From Helicobacter_F equorum (lineage in GTDB: Bacteria > Campylobacterota > Campylobacteria > Campylobacterales > Helicobacteraceae), in assembly GCF_042649585.1 (NCBI RefSeq), contig NZ_JBHRZM010000009.1:186001-250000 (forward strand): a DNA stretch of 64,000 nt. Reading direction: 5' to 3'. The position numbers and the translations under genes were made by a program. This document shows positions 51,217-59,874 of the stretch, piece after piece. The notes below the pieces were generated by a model that was not told the origin of the DNA, ran no database searches, and saw only the letters and a list, made by a program, of their open reading frames with translations. Numbering within the stretch: position 1 is the first letter of the stretch; each line of letters starts with the position of its first letter.

Positions 51217-52479
51217 CTAAATTTTATAGAGCAAACCGAGATTGGTAGCAAATGTGCCTATATATGTAGTGTCATCAAGTGACCAATTTCCATTTATATC
51301 CCAGGTAATACTCAAGTTTGTAGCAGGAATAGTATAAAATGTTCCAACTCTCCATATAGGGTAGAGTGAATCTAGTTTTTTAGTTAGATTTTGTGAAATT
51401 CCATTGCTATCTTTAATTATGATATTGATTGCAGAACTTATATTTTTTGTAATACCAAATCCAGCGAATAAACCCCAGTCTTTAAGGTTTTTAGTTACTA
51501 CTGCTTCTACCTATGCGATTATCTTTAATAGTAGTAGGACAGCCATTATCATAGCATGAATAATATCTGTCAGGATAGCTATAAGATGTTTCAGATTCTA
51601 TGCCACCAACATTTCCCATTATGTAAAGAGTATTTATGCCTAATGACCAACTTTTATTATTAAATTCTCTTGTATATCCAGCTCTTATCGTTATAGGTAC
51701 AACAAGACCTAATGAGAGACTATCAAGTGTGAGAAAATTGGAATAGCCATAAGGAGCAAGTGATATAGATTCCATTCTTCCATCAGCAAATCCAAGACCC
51801 ACATCGGTACTTATAGTAAGATAATTTTTTCTCTTTTGATTTTTAAGCACCCATTTTAAACTTTGATCTATATCAATACGCACATTCCCCTGAAACTTGT
51901 TCTCTTGTATAAGTTCAACAAGATTTTTAATAGTGTTTTCCTGATTGCCTCTATAATCATCAATTTCTGCACTTGCAAAGCCATTCCATATATAGTCTAT
52001 TTTACCTTGATTGTTGAGGCAACTAATATCTATATAGATTTTTTTGTAGGTTTTGTAGTATGTATAAGTATGTGTTTGTGGTGTTGTAGTCGTGGTAGTA
52101 CTATTTCCACGACCAGATACATAGTATTCCCCAACAAACCCACTTATATTAGTATTTGTATGACTAGTGCTAGTATTGTATGTTGTATAGCTACCCGTAT
52201 TTTATAGGTTGGTTCATCTAGTTTGTAGAAAATGCCACAAACATTTTTCTCTAGATTCTGTATTGTTATCTACGATAGAATATCCATCCTGTATCATTAA
52301 ATGTTCTAGGATTTTCCCAAAGTTTATTTCTTCTAGGCTTGCATCATCCGGGACGACAACTATAATGGCTGCTTTTTATCTATTTTTGTATTAAATGCAC
52401 CTTCTGTTTTGTAATATGCTGTCGAACAGCCACTAAAATATACAAGTATTAATGTTATTAAGTATGTTATTTCTTTCAT
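51217..52479 (-). pseudogene. frameshifted lipoprotein/beta-barrel gene
   Basis: On the minus strand an ATG after AGGAGCAG opens a lipoprotein signal (MKEITYLITLILVYFSGCS, lipobox FSGC). The frame shifts repeatedly: after about residue 37, then after KCLWHF, then after YKIRVA, and again after DNRIG at about 51500. Joining frames gives PDDASLEEINFGKILEHLMI, GFVGEYYVSGRGNSTTTTTT, VRIDIDQSLKWVLKNQKRK and a glycine-rich barrel-like end finishing WSLDDTTYIGTFATNLGLLY. An intact version would be roughly 420 residues. I recognise no named family. Four frameshifts show it is dead. Confidence 0.7.
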
Positions 52480-52664
52480 CTCTGCTCCTACTTTTGAGAA
52501 TAGCGGAGATTATATTATTTTTTTTGCAAGTTGGGCAAGCAGACTAGATTCATCTGCAATGTTTATGAAATAAGAGATATTTTACACGAAGTCATGAGAA
52601 AATGAACCAGAAGTTTTAGAATCTATCTGTGCTCTTGTTTATACAAACAGATTCAATAAGAGTA
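52480..52664. other. intergenic region after rplS
   Basis: 185 bases separate the start of the frameshifted gene from the rplS stop. AT-rich, with TATATTATTTTTTTT as the only notable string. No gene or clear terminator hairpin is visible. Confidence 0.5.
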
Positions 52665-53036
52665 CTATTTCGTGCGATCTTGTTTGCGAAGTTCTTTAAT
52701 GCGCGCTGCTTTACCACTGCGAGTGCGTAAGTAATAAAGTTTAGCTCTTCTTACGCGTCCGATACGCAATACTTGGATAGAATCTAGGCTTTCACTATAA
52801 AGCGGGAATGTTTTTTCTACACCTATATTGTTGGCACCCATTTTGCGCACAGTAAAGGTTCGATCTACACCATTCCCCCTAATAGCGATACATACACCCT
52901 CAAAATTTTGGATTCTGCTTTTATCACCTTCTTGAATCTTAATGCCTAGTCTTATAGTATCTCCAGCCTTAAATTGCGGAACTTTTTTGTCGCCAATCTG
53001 TGCTTTTTGGAAGCTCTCGACATATCTATTTTTCAT
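52665..53036 (-). CDS. rplS: 50S ribosomal protein L19
   Basis: 123 residues: FKAGDTIRLGIKIQEGDKSRIQ, FEGVCIAIRGNGVDRTFTVRK and RVRRAKLYYLR are standard L19 segments. It is the last gene of a minus-strand ribosome cluster (ffh, rpsP, KH, rimM, trmD, rplS), an order shared with H. pylori and many bacteria. Confidence 0.96.
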   Translation of the reverse strand: MKNRYVESFQKAQIGDKKVPQFKAGDTIRLGIKIQEGDKSRIQNFEGVCIAIRGNGVDRTFTVRKMGANNIGVEKTFPLYSESLDSIQVLRIGRVRRAKLYYLRTRSGKAARIKELRKQDRTK

Positions 53037-53059
53037 ACCTAATCCTTAGATGTCAAAAA

Positions 53060-53770
53060 TTATTTCTTTGCTACCGCGAGATGTGTGCGAAACAAATCGG
53101 GTCGAAAATATTGCGTTTTGCAACTTGCCAAAGAATGTTTTAGACCTGCGATTTTATTATGGTTTCCCTTTGAATACTCTGAAGGGATTGCAAATTTTTG
53201 CAAACTTTTGATTTTTTTTTCAAAGTTTGATGTGTTTTTTGCAAAGTTTGGGGCTTCAAGCAGATAAGATTCAAAGCTTTCACCTTTGAGTGAATCTGCA
53301 TTACCAAGCACATTTGGAATCTGTCGCGCAATACTATCTGCAAGGCACAAGGCTCCAAGCTCCCCACCAGTGAGGATATAATCACCTATGCTAAATACTT
53401 CATCACCACAACATTCTATCAATCGTTCATCAAAGCCCTCATAACGACCACATACAAAGCTAATATGGGATTTTTTGGCAAGGCGTGCAGCATCATTTTG
53501 TTTAAACGGCTTACCACAAGGACTAAGAAATATAATATGGGAATTTTGTGCCTCCCATAATGCATAGGCTAGAGATTCAAACATAAGCACCTGTCCCGCT
53601 CCACCGCTTATAGGTGGATTATCGACTGCTTGGTATATGTTTGTTGCAAATTCGCGAAAATTTATACATTCAATATCTATAAGTTTGTGCTCGCATGCTC
53701 GTTTTAGGATAGAATCTTCAAAATAGGGTAAGATAAGCTGTGGAAAGAGTGTAAAAAAACTAAATTTCAT
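53060..53770 (-). CDS. trmD: tRNA (guanine-N1)-methyltransferase TrmD
   Basis: 236 residues. The knotted SPOUT core is seen in LSPCGKPFKQNDAARLAK, CGRYEGFDERLIE and SIGDYILTGGELGALCLADSIARQIP, the SAM-binding trefoil. It methylates G37 of tRNAs reading CNN codons to prevent frameshifting. The start overlaps the stop of rimM by one base. Confidence 0.95.
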   Translation of the reverse strand: MKFSFFTLFPQLILPYFEDSILKRACEHKLIDIECINFREFATNIYQAVDNPPISGGAGQVLMFESLAYALWEAQNSHIIFLSPCGKPFKQNDAARLAKKSHISFVCGRYEGFDERLIECCGDEVFSIGDYILTGGELGALCLADSIARQIPNVLGNADSLKGESFESYLLEAPNFAKNTSNFEKKIKSLQKFAIPSEYSKGNHNKIAGLKHSLASCKTQYFRPDLFRTHLAVAKK

Positions 53771-54354
53771 TAGCTATTTTCCAAAATTTCGCGCGCATTT
53801 TGCGTATAAATACATTTTTGTGCGATATCAGTTTGGATAATGAAACGATCGATATAAGGCAAAAGAAAGGTTTTTGGGAGTTTTTGCGTTGCCAAAAGAT
53901 GAGGATTAGTGTTTATGATCATATAGTCTGTGTTACCTATACGCTCAATCTCCTGGACTTTGCCTAATGTGATTTGAGATTCTATAATGTCACAACCGAT
54001 AATATCAAACCAAAAAAATTCATCATCTTTCAAGATGCAATCTTGCCGACTTTGCGCTATAGTGGCATACAATATATGGTTTGTAAGTGCTTTTGCCATT
54101 TCTTGTGTCAAGATGTCGCAAAACTGGATTTTTGCATAATCTTTGTTAGGGAGTGGCGTATAGGATTGCACAATGACAGAAGAATAGATTCTGTGGGACG
54201 TGTAGTATAGCTTGTCCCTTGCTATGCTTGTGGGGAAATCGGTTTGCACAAAAAGACGCAAACTCCCATCAAATCCGATGGTGCGTCCGATCTTGCCTAT
54301 TTGTATGAGATTATCAGTTGATTGCTTGGATAAAGATTCTGTAGTTTTGTCCAT
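53770..54354 (-). CDS. rimM: 16S rRNA processing protein RimM
   Basis: 194 residues: IGKIGRTIGFDGSLRLFVQTDFP is the N-terminal RimM domain. FFWFDIIGCDIIESQ and LGKVQEIERIGNTDYMII form the PRC barrel, and FLLPYIDRFI near the end is typical. It assists 30S maturation through S19. The start overlaps the end of the KH gene by 41 bases, so a downstream start is possible. Confidence 0.92.
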   Translation of the reverse strand: MDKTTESLSKQSTDNLIQIGKIGRTIGFDGSLRLFVQTDFPTSIARDKLYYTSHRIYSSVIVQSYTPLPNKDYAKIQFCDILTQEMAKALTNHILYATIAQSRQDCILKDDEFFWFDIIGCDIIESQITLGKVQEIERIGNTDYMIINTNPHLLATQKLPKTFLLPYIDRFIIQTDIAQKCIYTQNAREILENS

Positions 54355-54568
54355 CTTTGGCTTTTGCTCCCGAAATAAGCGTTTTAAGAGAGCCTATCAT
54401 TCTACCTTCTTTGCCAATGAGTCGCCCAAGATCATCAGAATGAGCCAAAACACATATTTCTCGTGTTGTACTTCCATCTTCTTCTATGATATCTCGACTT
54501 GAGACACCAATATATTCAGGTCTTGTGGCGAGCTTTTTGGTATATGTTTCTACGAACTTTTCTATCAT
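54314..54568 (-). CDS. KH-domain RNA-binding protein (KhpA-like)
   Basis: 84 residues. A single KH domain with the GxxG loop in LIGKEGRMIGSLKTL; its N terminus (FVETYTKKLATRPEYIGV) is the usual one. KhpA-type proteins bind RNA and affect cell division or small-RNA networks in other bacteria. It lies between rpsP and rimM, the conserved position. Confidence 0.9.
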   Translation of the reverse strand: MIEKFVETYTKKLATRPEYIGVSSRDIIEEDGSTTREICVLAHSDDLGRLIGKEGRMIGSLKTLISGAKAKDGQNYRIFIQAIN

Positions 54569-54602
54569 TGTAAATTCTTACAATATGCCTAAAGATATGT
54601 AG

Positions 54603-54833
54603 TTATTTGCTTGTGAGTTTGCTCACGCGGTCACTCATTTTTGCTCCCACACCCTTCCAGTATTCTAGTCTTTGTGCGTCAAATTTCACAACCGCAGGTT
54701 GTGCAAGAGGATTATAATAACCAAGAGATTCTATCCAACCACCATCGCGTTTTTTACGAGAATCTGTTACTACAATGCGATAAAAAGGTTTCTTTTTGCG
54801 TCCCATTTTGGTTAAGCGAATTACTGTTGCCAT
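54603..54833 (-). CDS. rpsP: 30S ribosomal protein S16
   Basis: 76 residues: VIRLTKMGRKKKPFYRIVVTD opens S16 and GWIESLGYYNPLAQP follows. The start has AAAGGAGAGCCA. Separated by 92 bases from ffh, which may hold a promoter; the bases TATAAT appear on the minus strand near 54893. Confidence 0.96.
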   Translation of the reverse strand: MATVIRLTKMGRKKKPFYRIVVTDSRKKRDGGWIESLGYYNPLAQPAVVKFDAQRLEYWKGVGAKMSDRVSKLTSK

Positions 54834-54925
54834 TGGCTCTCCTTTGTGTTTCTATAGCGAATCTTAATTTGTGTATTTACAAAAAAAGCGGATTATATGC
54901 TATGTTTGCTTAAATTGTTTTGATA

Positions 54926-56263
54926 TTACTTTGGAAATCGTGCATTTCCTAGTATGCTCATAAGTTCTTGCATACCGCCTTTTTGACTCATTTTTTTTGC
55001 CATTTTGGCAGCATTATCAAATTGTTTGATAATGCGATTGATACTTGCAACATCAAGACCGCTCCCTTGTGCTATTCTTTTGCGTCTTGAACCATTGAGG
55101 ATATCAGGGTTTGCACGCTCTTTTGGCGTCATGGAATTGACCATTGCACGGATATGTTTAATCTCTTGAGAGTTATCTAAGTCCACATTTTTTAATGCAC
55201 TTGCCATATTACCAAGTCCTGGAATCATCGAAACAATCGAACTCATAGAGCCAAGCTTTTTGATATTTTCTATTTGGCTAAGAAAATCTTCAAACCCAAA
55301 TTGTCCTTTTTTAAGTTTTTTGGTAATGTCTTTGGCTTCTTTTTGGGTGATGATAGTGGCAGTTTTTTCGGCTAAAGATTCTATATCTCCTGCTCCCATA
55401 AGTCGTGAGATAATGCGATCTGGCAAGAAAAGATCCAAGTCCGCCACTTTTTCGCCATTTCCTATAAAACGCAATGGCACACCGATTTGATACGCTATAC
55501 TCAAAGCAATACCACCTTTAGAATCGCTATCAAATTTTGTCAAAATCACACCATCAATACCAATCTTTTCATCAAAATACGCCGCACTTTTAACCCCATC
55601 TTGTCCAACAAGAGAATCTACTACATAAAAGCATTCCGTAGGCGCGATATGTTTTTTGATTGTAACAAGTTCATTCATCAGTTCTTCATCAATACTAAGG
55701 CGTCCAGCTGTATCCACAAGCAAAACATCATAATGTCCGCTTATAGCCTTTTGTTTGGCTTCTTGTGCGACTTGTAGTGGTGTTTGTGAATCATTAGTGG
55801 GAGCAAATACATCAATTTCTATGCTTACTCCTAATTGTTTGAGTTGCTCTACTGCAGCCAATCTTTGCAAATCACACGCAGCCAAAAGCACCTTTTTACC
55901 CCTAGCCTTAAGATAATCGCCTAGTTTTGCGGTGGTGGTAGTTTTACCGCTCCCTTGTAATCCCATCATAAGCACGATTGTAGGTGGAGTAGGCGCAAAG
56001 ATAAAGCCATAATGCCTAGAGGTTTTTAGGATATTTTGCAAACTTTCTTGCAAGGCATGTGTGAAATTTTGTTTGCCGATACCCTTTGCTTTTGTGTTTT
56101 GCTCAACTTGTGTGAGAATCTCTTTGGTAACCTTATGATGCACATCATTGCGAAGTAGGATTTTTTTGAGCTCTTCTAGCGCACCTTTTAGCGCTTTTTC
56201 ATCATCGTTAAAGCGGATTTTGTTTGTTATATTTTTGAATGATTGGGTAAGTGTGTCAAACAC
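54926..56263 (-). CDS. ffh: signal recognition particle protein Ffh
   Basis: 445 residues. The NG domain has the G1 loop MMGLQGSGKTTTTAKL and DTAGRL, TKFDSDSKGG and AGDIESL. The methionine-rich M domain begins about residue 300 and ends MSILGNARFPK. It binds signal peptides and 4.5S RNA to target membrane proteins. The start codon is GTG with an AAGGAG that can be masked by an upstream anti-ribosome-site stem. Confidence 0.96.
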   Translation of the reverse strand: MFDTLTQSFKNITNKIRFNDDEKALKGALEELKKILLRNDVHHKVTKEILTQVEQNTKAKGIGKQNFTHALQESLQNILKTSRHYGFIFAPTPPTIVLMMGLQGSGKTTTTAKLGDYLKARGKKVLLAACDLQRLAAVEQLKQLGVSIEIDVFAPTNDSQTPLQVAQEAKQKAISGHYDVLLVDTAGRLSIDEELMNELVTIKKHIAPTECFYVVDSLVGQDGVKSAAYFDEKIGIDGVILTKFDSDSKGGIALSIAYQIGVPLRFIGNGEKVADLDLFLPDRIISRLMGAGDIESLAEKTATIITQKEAKDITKKLKKGQFGFEDFLSQIENIKKLGSMSSIVSMIPGLGNMASALKNVDLDNSQEIKHIRAMVNSMTPKERANPDILNGSRRKRIAQGSGLDVASINRIIKQFDNAAKMAKKMSQKGGMQELMSILGNARFPK

Positions 56264-56268
56264 GCTAA

Positions 56269-56300
56269 CTCCTTAGGTATTAAAAAATGTTAGGAGTTGG
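56269..56300 (-). promoter_or_regulatory. hairpin masking the ffh ribosome-binding site
   Basis: On the mRNA, AACTCCT pairs perfectly with AGGAGTT, which contains the ffh ribosome site, across an 18-base AU-rich loop. The stem would hide the site six bases before the GTG start. Its stability is modest, so it could act as a temperature or binding-sensitive switch. Pairing is seen; regulation is inferred. Confidence 0.4.
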
Positions 56301-56436
56301 AATTGTATAAAAAAAACATTGTGTTTTGGCTAAAAGTTATGATTTTGCATTAACTTTTTTCTTGTATAAGGTTCTGTTTTTTTGATGCATTTTGTTACAA
56401 CACAAAGAATTTCTTCTAATAAGGATATGTCGATTT

Positions 56437-56847
56437 ATGGTTGAATTTACAAAAGATCTAAAAGCAAAGAATCTAAAAGTTACACCCCAGCGTATCGCAA
56501 TGTTGCATGAGATTGAAGAAAATGGTCATATGGATGTTGATGAATTGTATGAAAGGATTAAAGAATCTTATCCTTCTATCTCTCTTGCTACGATTTATAA
56601 AAATATCGGCGTGTTGTGTGAGGCAAATATTTTGCGAGAAATCAAAGCACCAAATCATAAGCAAAAATATGAACTTGCTTGTGATAAACATATCCATGTA
56701 GCTTGTGAGAAATGTGGAAAGTTTGAGGACTTAAAGATGGATACAACTACACTAGAAGAAATGGGATCGCAAAAAAGTGGATATAGGCTTTATGATACTT
56801 CTGCGGTGCTTATTGGTGTATGCCCAGAATGTGCTCAACGCGCTTGA
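56437..56847 (+). CDS. perR: peroxide-type Fur-family regulator PerR
   Basis: 136 residues from the ATG after AAGGATATGTCGATTT; the open frame starts 15 codons earlier at a TTG. LKVTPQRIAMLHEIEENGHMD and SISLATIYKNIGVLCEANILRE form the winged helix. HIHVACEKCGKFEDL with CPEC at the end are the zinc-binding CxxC pairs. It is shorter and closer to PerR than the Fur at 39 kb and lacks its N-terminal extension. PerR controls peroxide defence in Campylobacter. Confidence 0.85.
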   Translation: MVEFTKDLKAKNLKVTPQRIAMLHEIEENGHMDVDELYERIKESYPSISLATIYKNIGVLCEANILREIKAPNHKQKYELACDKHIHVACEKCGKFEDLKMDTTTLEEMGSQKSGYRLYDTSAVLIGVCPECAQRA

Positions 56848-56890
56848 AATGTAGATTCACACATCATAGATTCGCATACAAGGATGGGTT

Positions 56891-58135
56891 GTGCTAGGTG
56901 TTGGAGAGATTTTTGAGAAACTTTGGCAAAGTTGCGCTTTCAAAAGAGAATCTTTGTCAATTATAAACCAAGATCTTTGCAATGCACAGGGCTTTGTGTT
57001 GGCGCAAGATATTGTAGCTATACGCCCACTGCCACCTTTTGATAATTCTGCTATGGACGGCTATGCAGTGTGTGTAGAAGATGCAGGGAAAGAAGTAAAA
57101 TTTGCTGGACGCACACTTGCTGGAGAGAGTAATGTCGGCTTTGTGCTTGCTCAAGGTTTTTGTCATAAGGTAATGACAGGATCTCCCATTCCTCGTGGCA
57201 CACAAGCTGTGGTGCCTATTGAGCAGGTTACACACAGCAATGAGCATACCATCTTGCTTCCTGCTGATATTAAAGATTCACAAAATATTCGCTTTGCAGG
57301 TGAAGAGATCGCCTTAAATTCGGTAATTTTGCCAAAAGGAAAGCGTCTTAGAGCATTGGATTTGGGTTTGATTGCTTCTCAAGGATTTTCACATATCAAG
57401 GTGTATAAAAAGCCTAAGATCGCACTTTTTTCTAGCGGAGATGAAGTCATAGAACCCGGAGAAGTTGCGCTAGATCATCAGATTTATAATACAAATGCCA
57501 CAACACTTATGACACTTTTTGCGCAATATCATCATGAGACTTGTTATAAGGGAATTTTGCCAGATGATAGGCAGAGTTTGCGTGAAATTTTGTGTGCTCT
57601 TGGGGAATATGATATTGTGATTACCACAGGGGGCGCGAGTGTCGGGGATGCAGATTTGCTAAAAGCCACATTACATGAACTTGGCGCAGAATTTATCTTT
57701 GATGGTGTGAATCTAAAGCCTGGAAAGCATCTTAGTATAGCGATCTTGGGCGAAAGTATTTTTATTATGTTGCCAGGTAACCCTTTGGCTTCACTCTTGC
57801 ATGTTTATACTATTATTTTGAGTTTTTTAGAGTTTTGCGCCGGAGCTTATAGATATTATCTGAAAGCACATATTGGGTGTGTAGATTGTGAAGTAACACT
57901 AATAAATGGTGTGCAAACACTGCTTTTGGGGGAATTTTGTGATGGTGTTTTTCGTGTTTTTAATCGTGGTAAATTTGGATCAAGTGCGCTTATTAATGTG
58001 TGGAAAAATAATGCTATAGCACTTATGGATGAACATTATGCTAAGATTAGTGCTAAAGAATCTATACGATGCTTGCTCTTTGAAAATGATTTTGAAGAGG
58101 AGTGTCGTTTTATCAATACAAGGAGGAGCATATGA
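56891..58135 (+). CDS. moeA: molybdopterin molybdenumtransferase MoeA
   Basis: 414 residues, GTG start after AAGGATGGGTT. ALAQD-type opening FVLAQDIVAIRPLPPFDNSAMDGYA, KVMTGSPIPRGTQAVVPIEQV, FSSGDEVIEPG, TTGGASVGDADLL and LPGNPLASL are the MoeA landmarks in order. It inserts molybdenum into molybdopterin. It overlaps the Usp gene by four bases. Confidence 0.94.
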   Translation: MLGVGEIFEKLWQSCAFKRESLSIINQDLCNAQGFVLAQDIVAIRPLPPFDNSAMDGYAVCVEDAGKEVKFAGRTLAGESNVGFVLAQGFCHKVMTGSPIPRGTQAVVPIEQVTHSNEHTILLPADIKDSQNIRFAGEEIALNSVILPKGKRLRALDLGLIASQGFSHIKVYKKPKIALFSSGDEVIEPGEVALDHQIYNTNATTLMTLFAQYHHETCYKGILPDDRQSLREILCALGEYDIVITTGGASVGDADLLKATLHELGAEFIFDGVNLKPGKHLSIAILGESIFIMLPGNPLASLLHVYTIILSFLEFCAGAYRYYLKAHIGCVDCEVTLINGVQTLLLGEFCDGVFRVFNRGKFGSSALINVWKNNAIALMDEHYAKISAKESIRCLLFENDFEEECRFINTRRSI

Positions 58136-58548
58136 TAAAAGTATTATTTGGTGTAAGTGATACGCAAGAATGTCGTAGAGCAATAGATACGATTGTAAAA
58201 TTTTTTGGTGATCGCAAAGATGTTGAACTCACGCTTTTGCATGTCAGTCAAGATATTGTAGTGTATGCCCAAAGTGGTGTGGTGAATTATGAAACTATCG
58301 AAAATATTGAGTATGAAAAATCTAATGAGATTCTCAATGAATTTGAGCAGGCTTTTAAGGAAAATGGTCTGACATGCCAAAAAATTCTACGCACAGGTAA
58401 TCCTATCGATATTATGCTTGAGATTGCGAATGAATATGATCTGTTGGTAATTGGTGCGAGTGAATCTTCGCTACTTTATAGAATCTTTAGTTCTCATCAA
58501 AATAGCTTTGTTAATTCCTCGCCAATTCCGGTGCTTGTCGCAAAATAA
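58132..58548 (+). CDS. universal stress protein family (UspA)
   Basis: 138 residues from the ATG at 58132, which overlaps the moeA stop. KVLFGVSDTQECRRAID begins the fold. The nucleotide loop near the C terminus, LLVIGASESSLLYRIFSSHQNSFVN with PIPVLVAK at the end, is a variant of the G-2x-G-9x-G(S/T) motif, so ATP binding is doubtful. Role in stress survival is inferred from the family. Convergent with the MFS gene. Confidence 0.8.
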   Translation: MIKVLFGVSDTQECRRAIDTIVKFFGDRKDVELTLLHVSQDIVVYAQSGVVNYETIENIEYEKSNEILNEFEQAFKENGLTCQKILRTGNPIDIMLEIANEYDLLVIGASESSLLYRIFSSHQNSFVNSSPIPVLVAK

Positions 58549-58552
58549 ATGC

Positions 58553-59731
58553 TTAGTGTCGCGTGTAGATAATTGCAATGAGCCCGGGTATTGCAAAGAG
58601 CGCGGCAAAAAGTGGATTGTAGGTGATACCAAGTAATGGTGCGATAACCACAAGACCACCAATTTGGTTAGCAACTGCGATTCCCACATTAAATGCAGCT
58701 TCATTTACGCTTATGGAGCTATCCATAAAGTCAGGAGTGTATTTTTTGGCGACATTCATCGCATTCATTTTTAATGCAGGAATACTTGCAAATGCGACAA
58801 ATCCCATACAACATAGATTCACTATCACAAGCCAATCCCAATGATAACTCACGCTCACACATGCATAGATAAGAATCTGTGCACCGATAATCAGCTTTAG
58901 GGCTGTGATACTGCCGTGACTATCGGCAAGTTTGCCACCAATAAGATTCCCAAAAATAGCACAAGCACCATAGGCTAAAAGAATAACGCCCATAGCATTT
59001 TGTGAAAAATCCATTGTTTTTACAAGAAGTTCTCCAAGATATGTATACAGCACAAAAGCCCCACCACAAGTGCATATTGTAACTAGATATGCTTTAAGAA
59101 GTTGAGGAACCTTGAGAGCTTTTAACACATAGATAAGGCGTATTTGTTGCCCTTTAATGTCATTTGGCATAAAAATGCATGCACTAAGAAATGCTAGGCT
59201 TGTAAAGAGAAAAATAAGCAAGAAAATTGCTTTAAATCCATAAGCCTCACCGATAAATGTCCCCAATGGCACACCGCTTACAAGTGCTATAGTAAGACCA
59301 GATACCATAAGCGCGAGGTTATGAGATTCCTTGCCTTTTGGTGAGACTTGCAAAGCAGTGAGGGTAGCGATAACAAAAAACACACCATGTTGTGTCCCAG
59401 CGATAAAACGTGCTACAACATTCAAAGAAAAATTGTCACTGACATAGAGCACAAAATTTGCTATACCAAAGATTCCAAGATTGAGCAAAAGTTGCATTTT
59501 TCGGTTAAAGGAACTAAGAGGAATGGTTATAATTGGTGCGCCTATAACGACACCTAATGCATAGGCAGTTGTGAGGTAACCAGCCTTATGCGCATCGATA
59601 TTAAAAAACTGCTGCACATCAATCAATACTCCAGCAATAACAAACTCCGTAACTCCCATACAAAATGAACTTAACGCAAGGATTACGATGACTTTTTGCG
59701 AAAGAGAAAGTCCCAAAACATCTCGTGCCAT
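58553..59731 (-). CDS. MFS sugar-efflux-like transporter (SotB/YdeA type)
   Basis: 392 residues from the ATG after GGAGCGTTT; the open frame starts 19 codons earlier. Twelve hydrophobic segments, with LALSSFCMGVTEFVIAGVL and AYALGVVIGAPIITI in the first helices, typical of the DHA1/SotB drug and sugar efflux group. It resembles the H. pylori gene annotated as a sugar efflux transporter. Substrate unknown. Confidence 0.88.
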   Translation of the reverse strand: MARDVLGLSLSQKVIVILALSSFCMGVTEFVIAGVLIDVQQFFNIDAHKAGYLTTAYALGVVIGAPIITIPLSSFNRKMQLLLNLGIFGIANFVLYVSDNFSLNVVARFIAGTQHGVFFVIATLTALQVSPKGKESHNLALMVSGLTIALVSGVPLGTFIGEAYGFKAIFLLIFLFTSLAFLSACIFMPNDIKGQQIRLIYVLKALKVPQLLKAYLVTICTCGGAFVLYTYLGELLVKTMDFSQNAMGVILLAYGACAIFGNLIGGKLADSHGSITALKLIIGAQILIYACVSVSYHWDWLVIVNLCCMGFVAFASIPALKMNAMNVAKKYTPDFMDSSISVNEAAFNVGIAVANQIGGLVVIAPLLGITYNPLFAALFAIPGLIAIIYTRH

Positions 59732-59828
59732 AAACGCTCCATACAGATATGAATTAAAGTCGCGGATTATAGGACAAAAAAATAGCAATAAAGCTTAATG
59801 TTTAAGATTTTTGCCAAGCTAAACGCGT

Positions 59829-59834
59829 TACAAT
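59829..59834 (+). promoter_or_regulatory. -10 element of ilvA
   Basis: TACAAT 41 bases before the ilvA start, in the short region shared with the divergent MFS gene. Similar to the TACAAT in the fur promoter. Confidence 0.4.
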
Positions 59835-59874
59835 AAAACCGCAATCAAACTTTATAGAATCTAATGGGGCACGT

